From positions 1 to 14,380 of the forward strand of contig JAHXHT010000031.1 in the NCBI GenBank assembly GCA_025656435.1: a stretch of DNA of 14,380 bases, written 5' to 3'. Positions 14,379-14,380 of this stretch are shown piece after piece; position 1 is the first letter of the stretch; each line of letters starts with the position of its first letter. The notes under the pieces are model-generated. The model did not search any database. It had not been told where the DNA came from and saw nothing but the letters and a program-made list of their open reading frames with translations. This DNA is from Candidatus Thiodiazotropha sp. (ex Gloverina cf. vestifex). Its GTDB lineage: Bacteria; Pseudomonadota; Gammaproteobacteria; Chromatiales; Chromatiaceae. Position numbers and translations under genes: made by a program.

Positions 14379-14380
14379 TA

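Noticed and set aside
1..14380. Composite transposon or integrated element bounded by the inverted repeats
   Set aside because: The interior is mostly single-copy essential genes in ancestral order, with no transposase or integrase; a dispersed repeat is simpler.

Overview
This window reads as a block of core chromosome from a gammaproteobacterium. The gene order rplU-rpmA-obgE-proB, followed by rpsT, murJ, ribF, ileS and lspA, is typical of that class, and the proteins closely resemble Escherichia coli and Pseudomonas orthologues in length and motifs. A free-living or symbiotic sulfur-oxidiser lineage (Chromatiales-like) is possible, but that is only an impression. All protein genes lie on the minus strand except rpsT.

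Layout from right to left, in the direction of most transcription. 14293-14378 is one copy of an 86-bp repeat; the other copy is at 1-86 in inverted orientation. 14054-14192 is a structured leader that resembles a cyclic-di-GMP-I (GEMM-I) riboswitch and lies just downstream of a -10 box. It is followed by a possible 22-codon leader ORF and then by a gene for a secreted right-handed beta-helix protein (12952-13980), which ends at a clear intrinsic terminator. Next are a cation diffusion facilitator of the ZnT9 (SLC30A9) type, then rplU-rpmA behind a near-consensus promoter, a terminator, and obgE-proB. rpsT is convergent with proB and divergent from murJ, and it shares a bidirectional terminator with proB.

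Left of murJ, two accessory genes sit between murJ and ribF: a periplasmic seven-motif beta-propeller and a cytochrome P460-type monohaem protein. Ahead of ribF, an intrinsic terminator directly abuts the start codon. A perfect TATAAT box overlaps its upstream side, so ribF-ileS-lspA appears to be insulated from the accessory pair and restarted. lspA ends four bases before the left repeat copy.

The housekeeping genes cover translation (S20, L21, L27, IleRS), ribosome assembly (ObgE), FAD synthesis (RibF), proline synthesis (ProB), lipid II flipping (MurJ) and lipoprotein maturation (LspA). The most interesting parts are the riboswitch-like leader with its possible ribosome-site switch, the terminator/promoter overlap at ribF, the propeller-P460 cassette, the apparent non-canonical murJ start, and the inverted repeat at both window ends. 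No rRNA, tRNA, CRISPR array, transposase or complete mobile element was seen.
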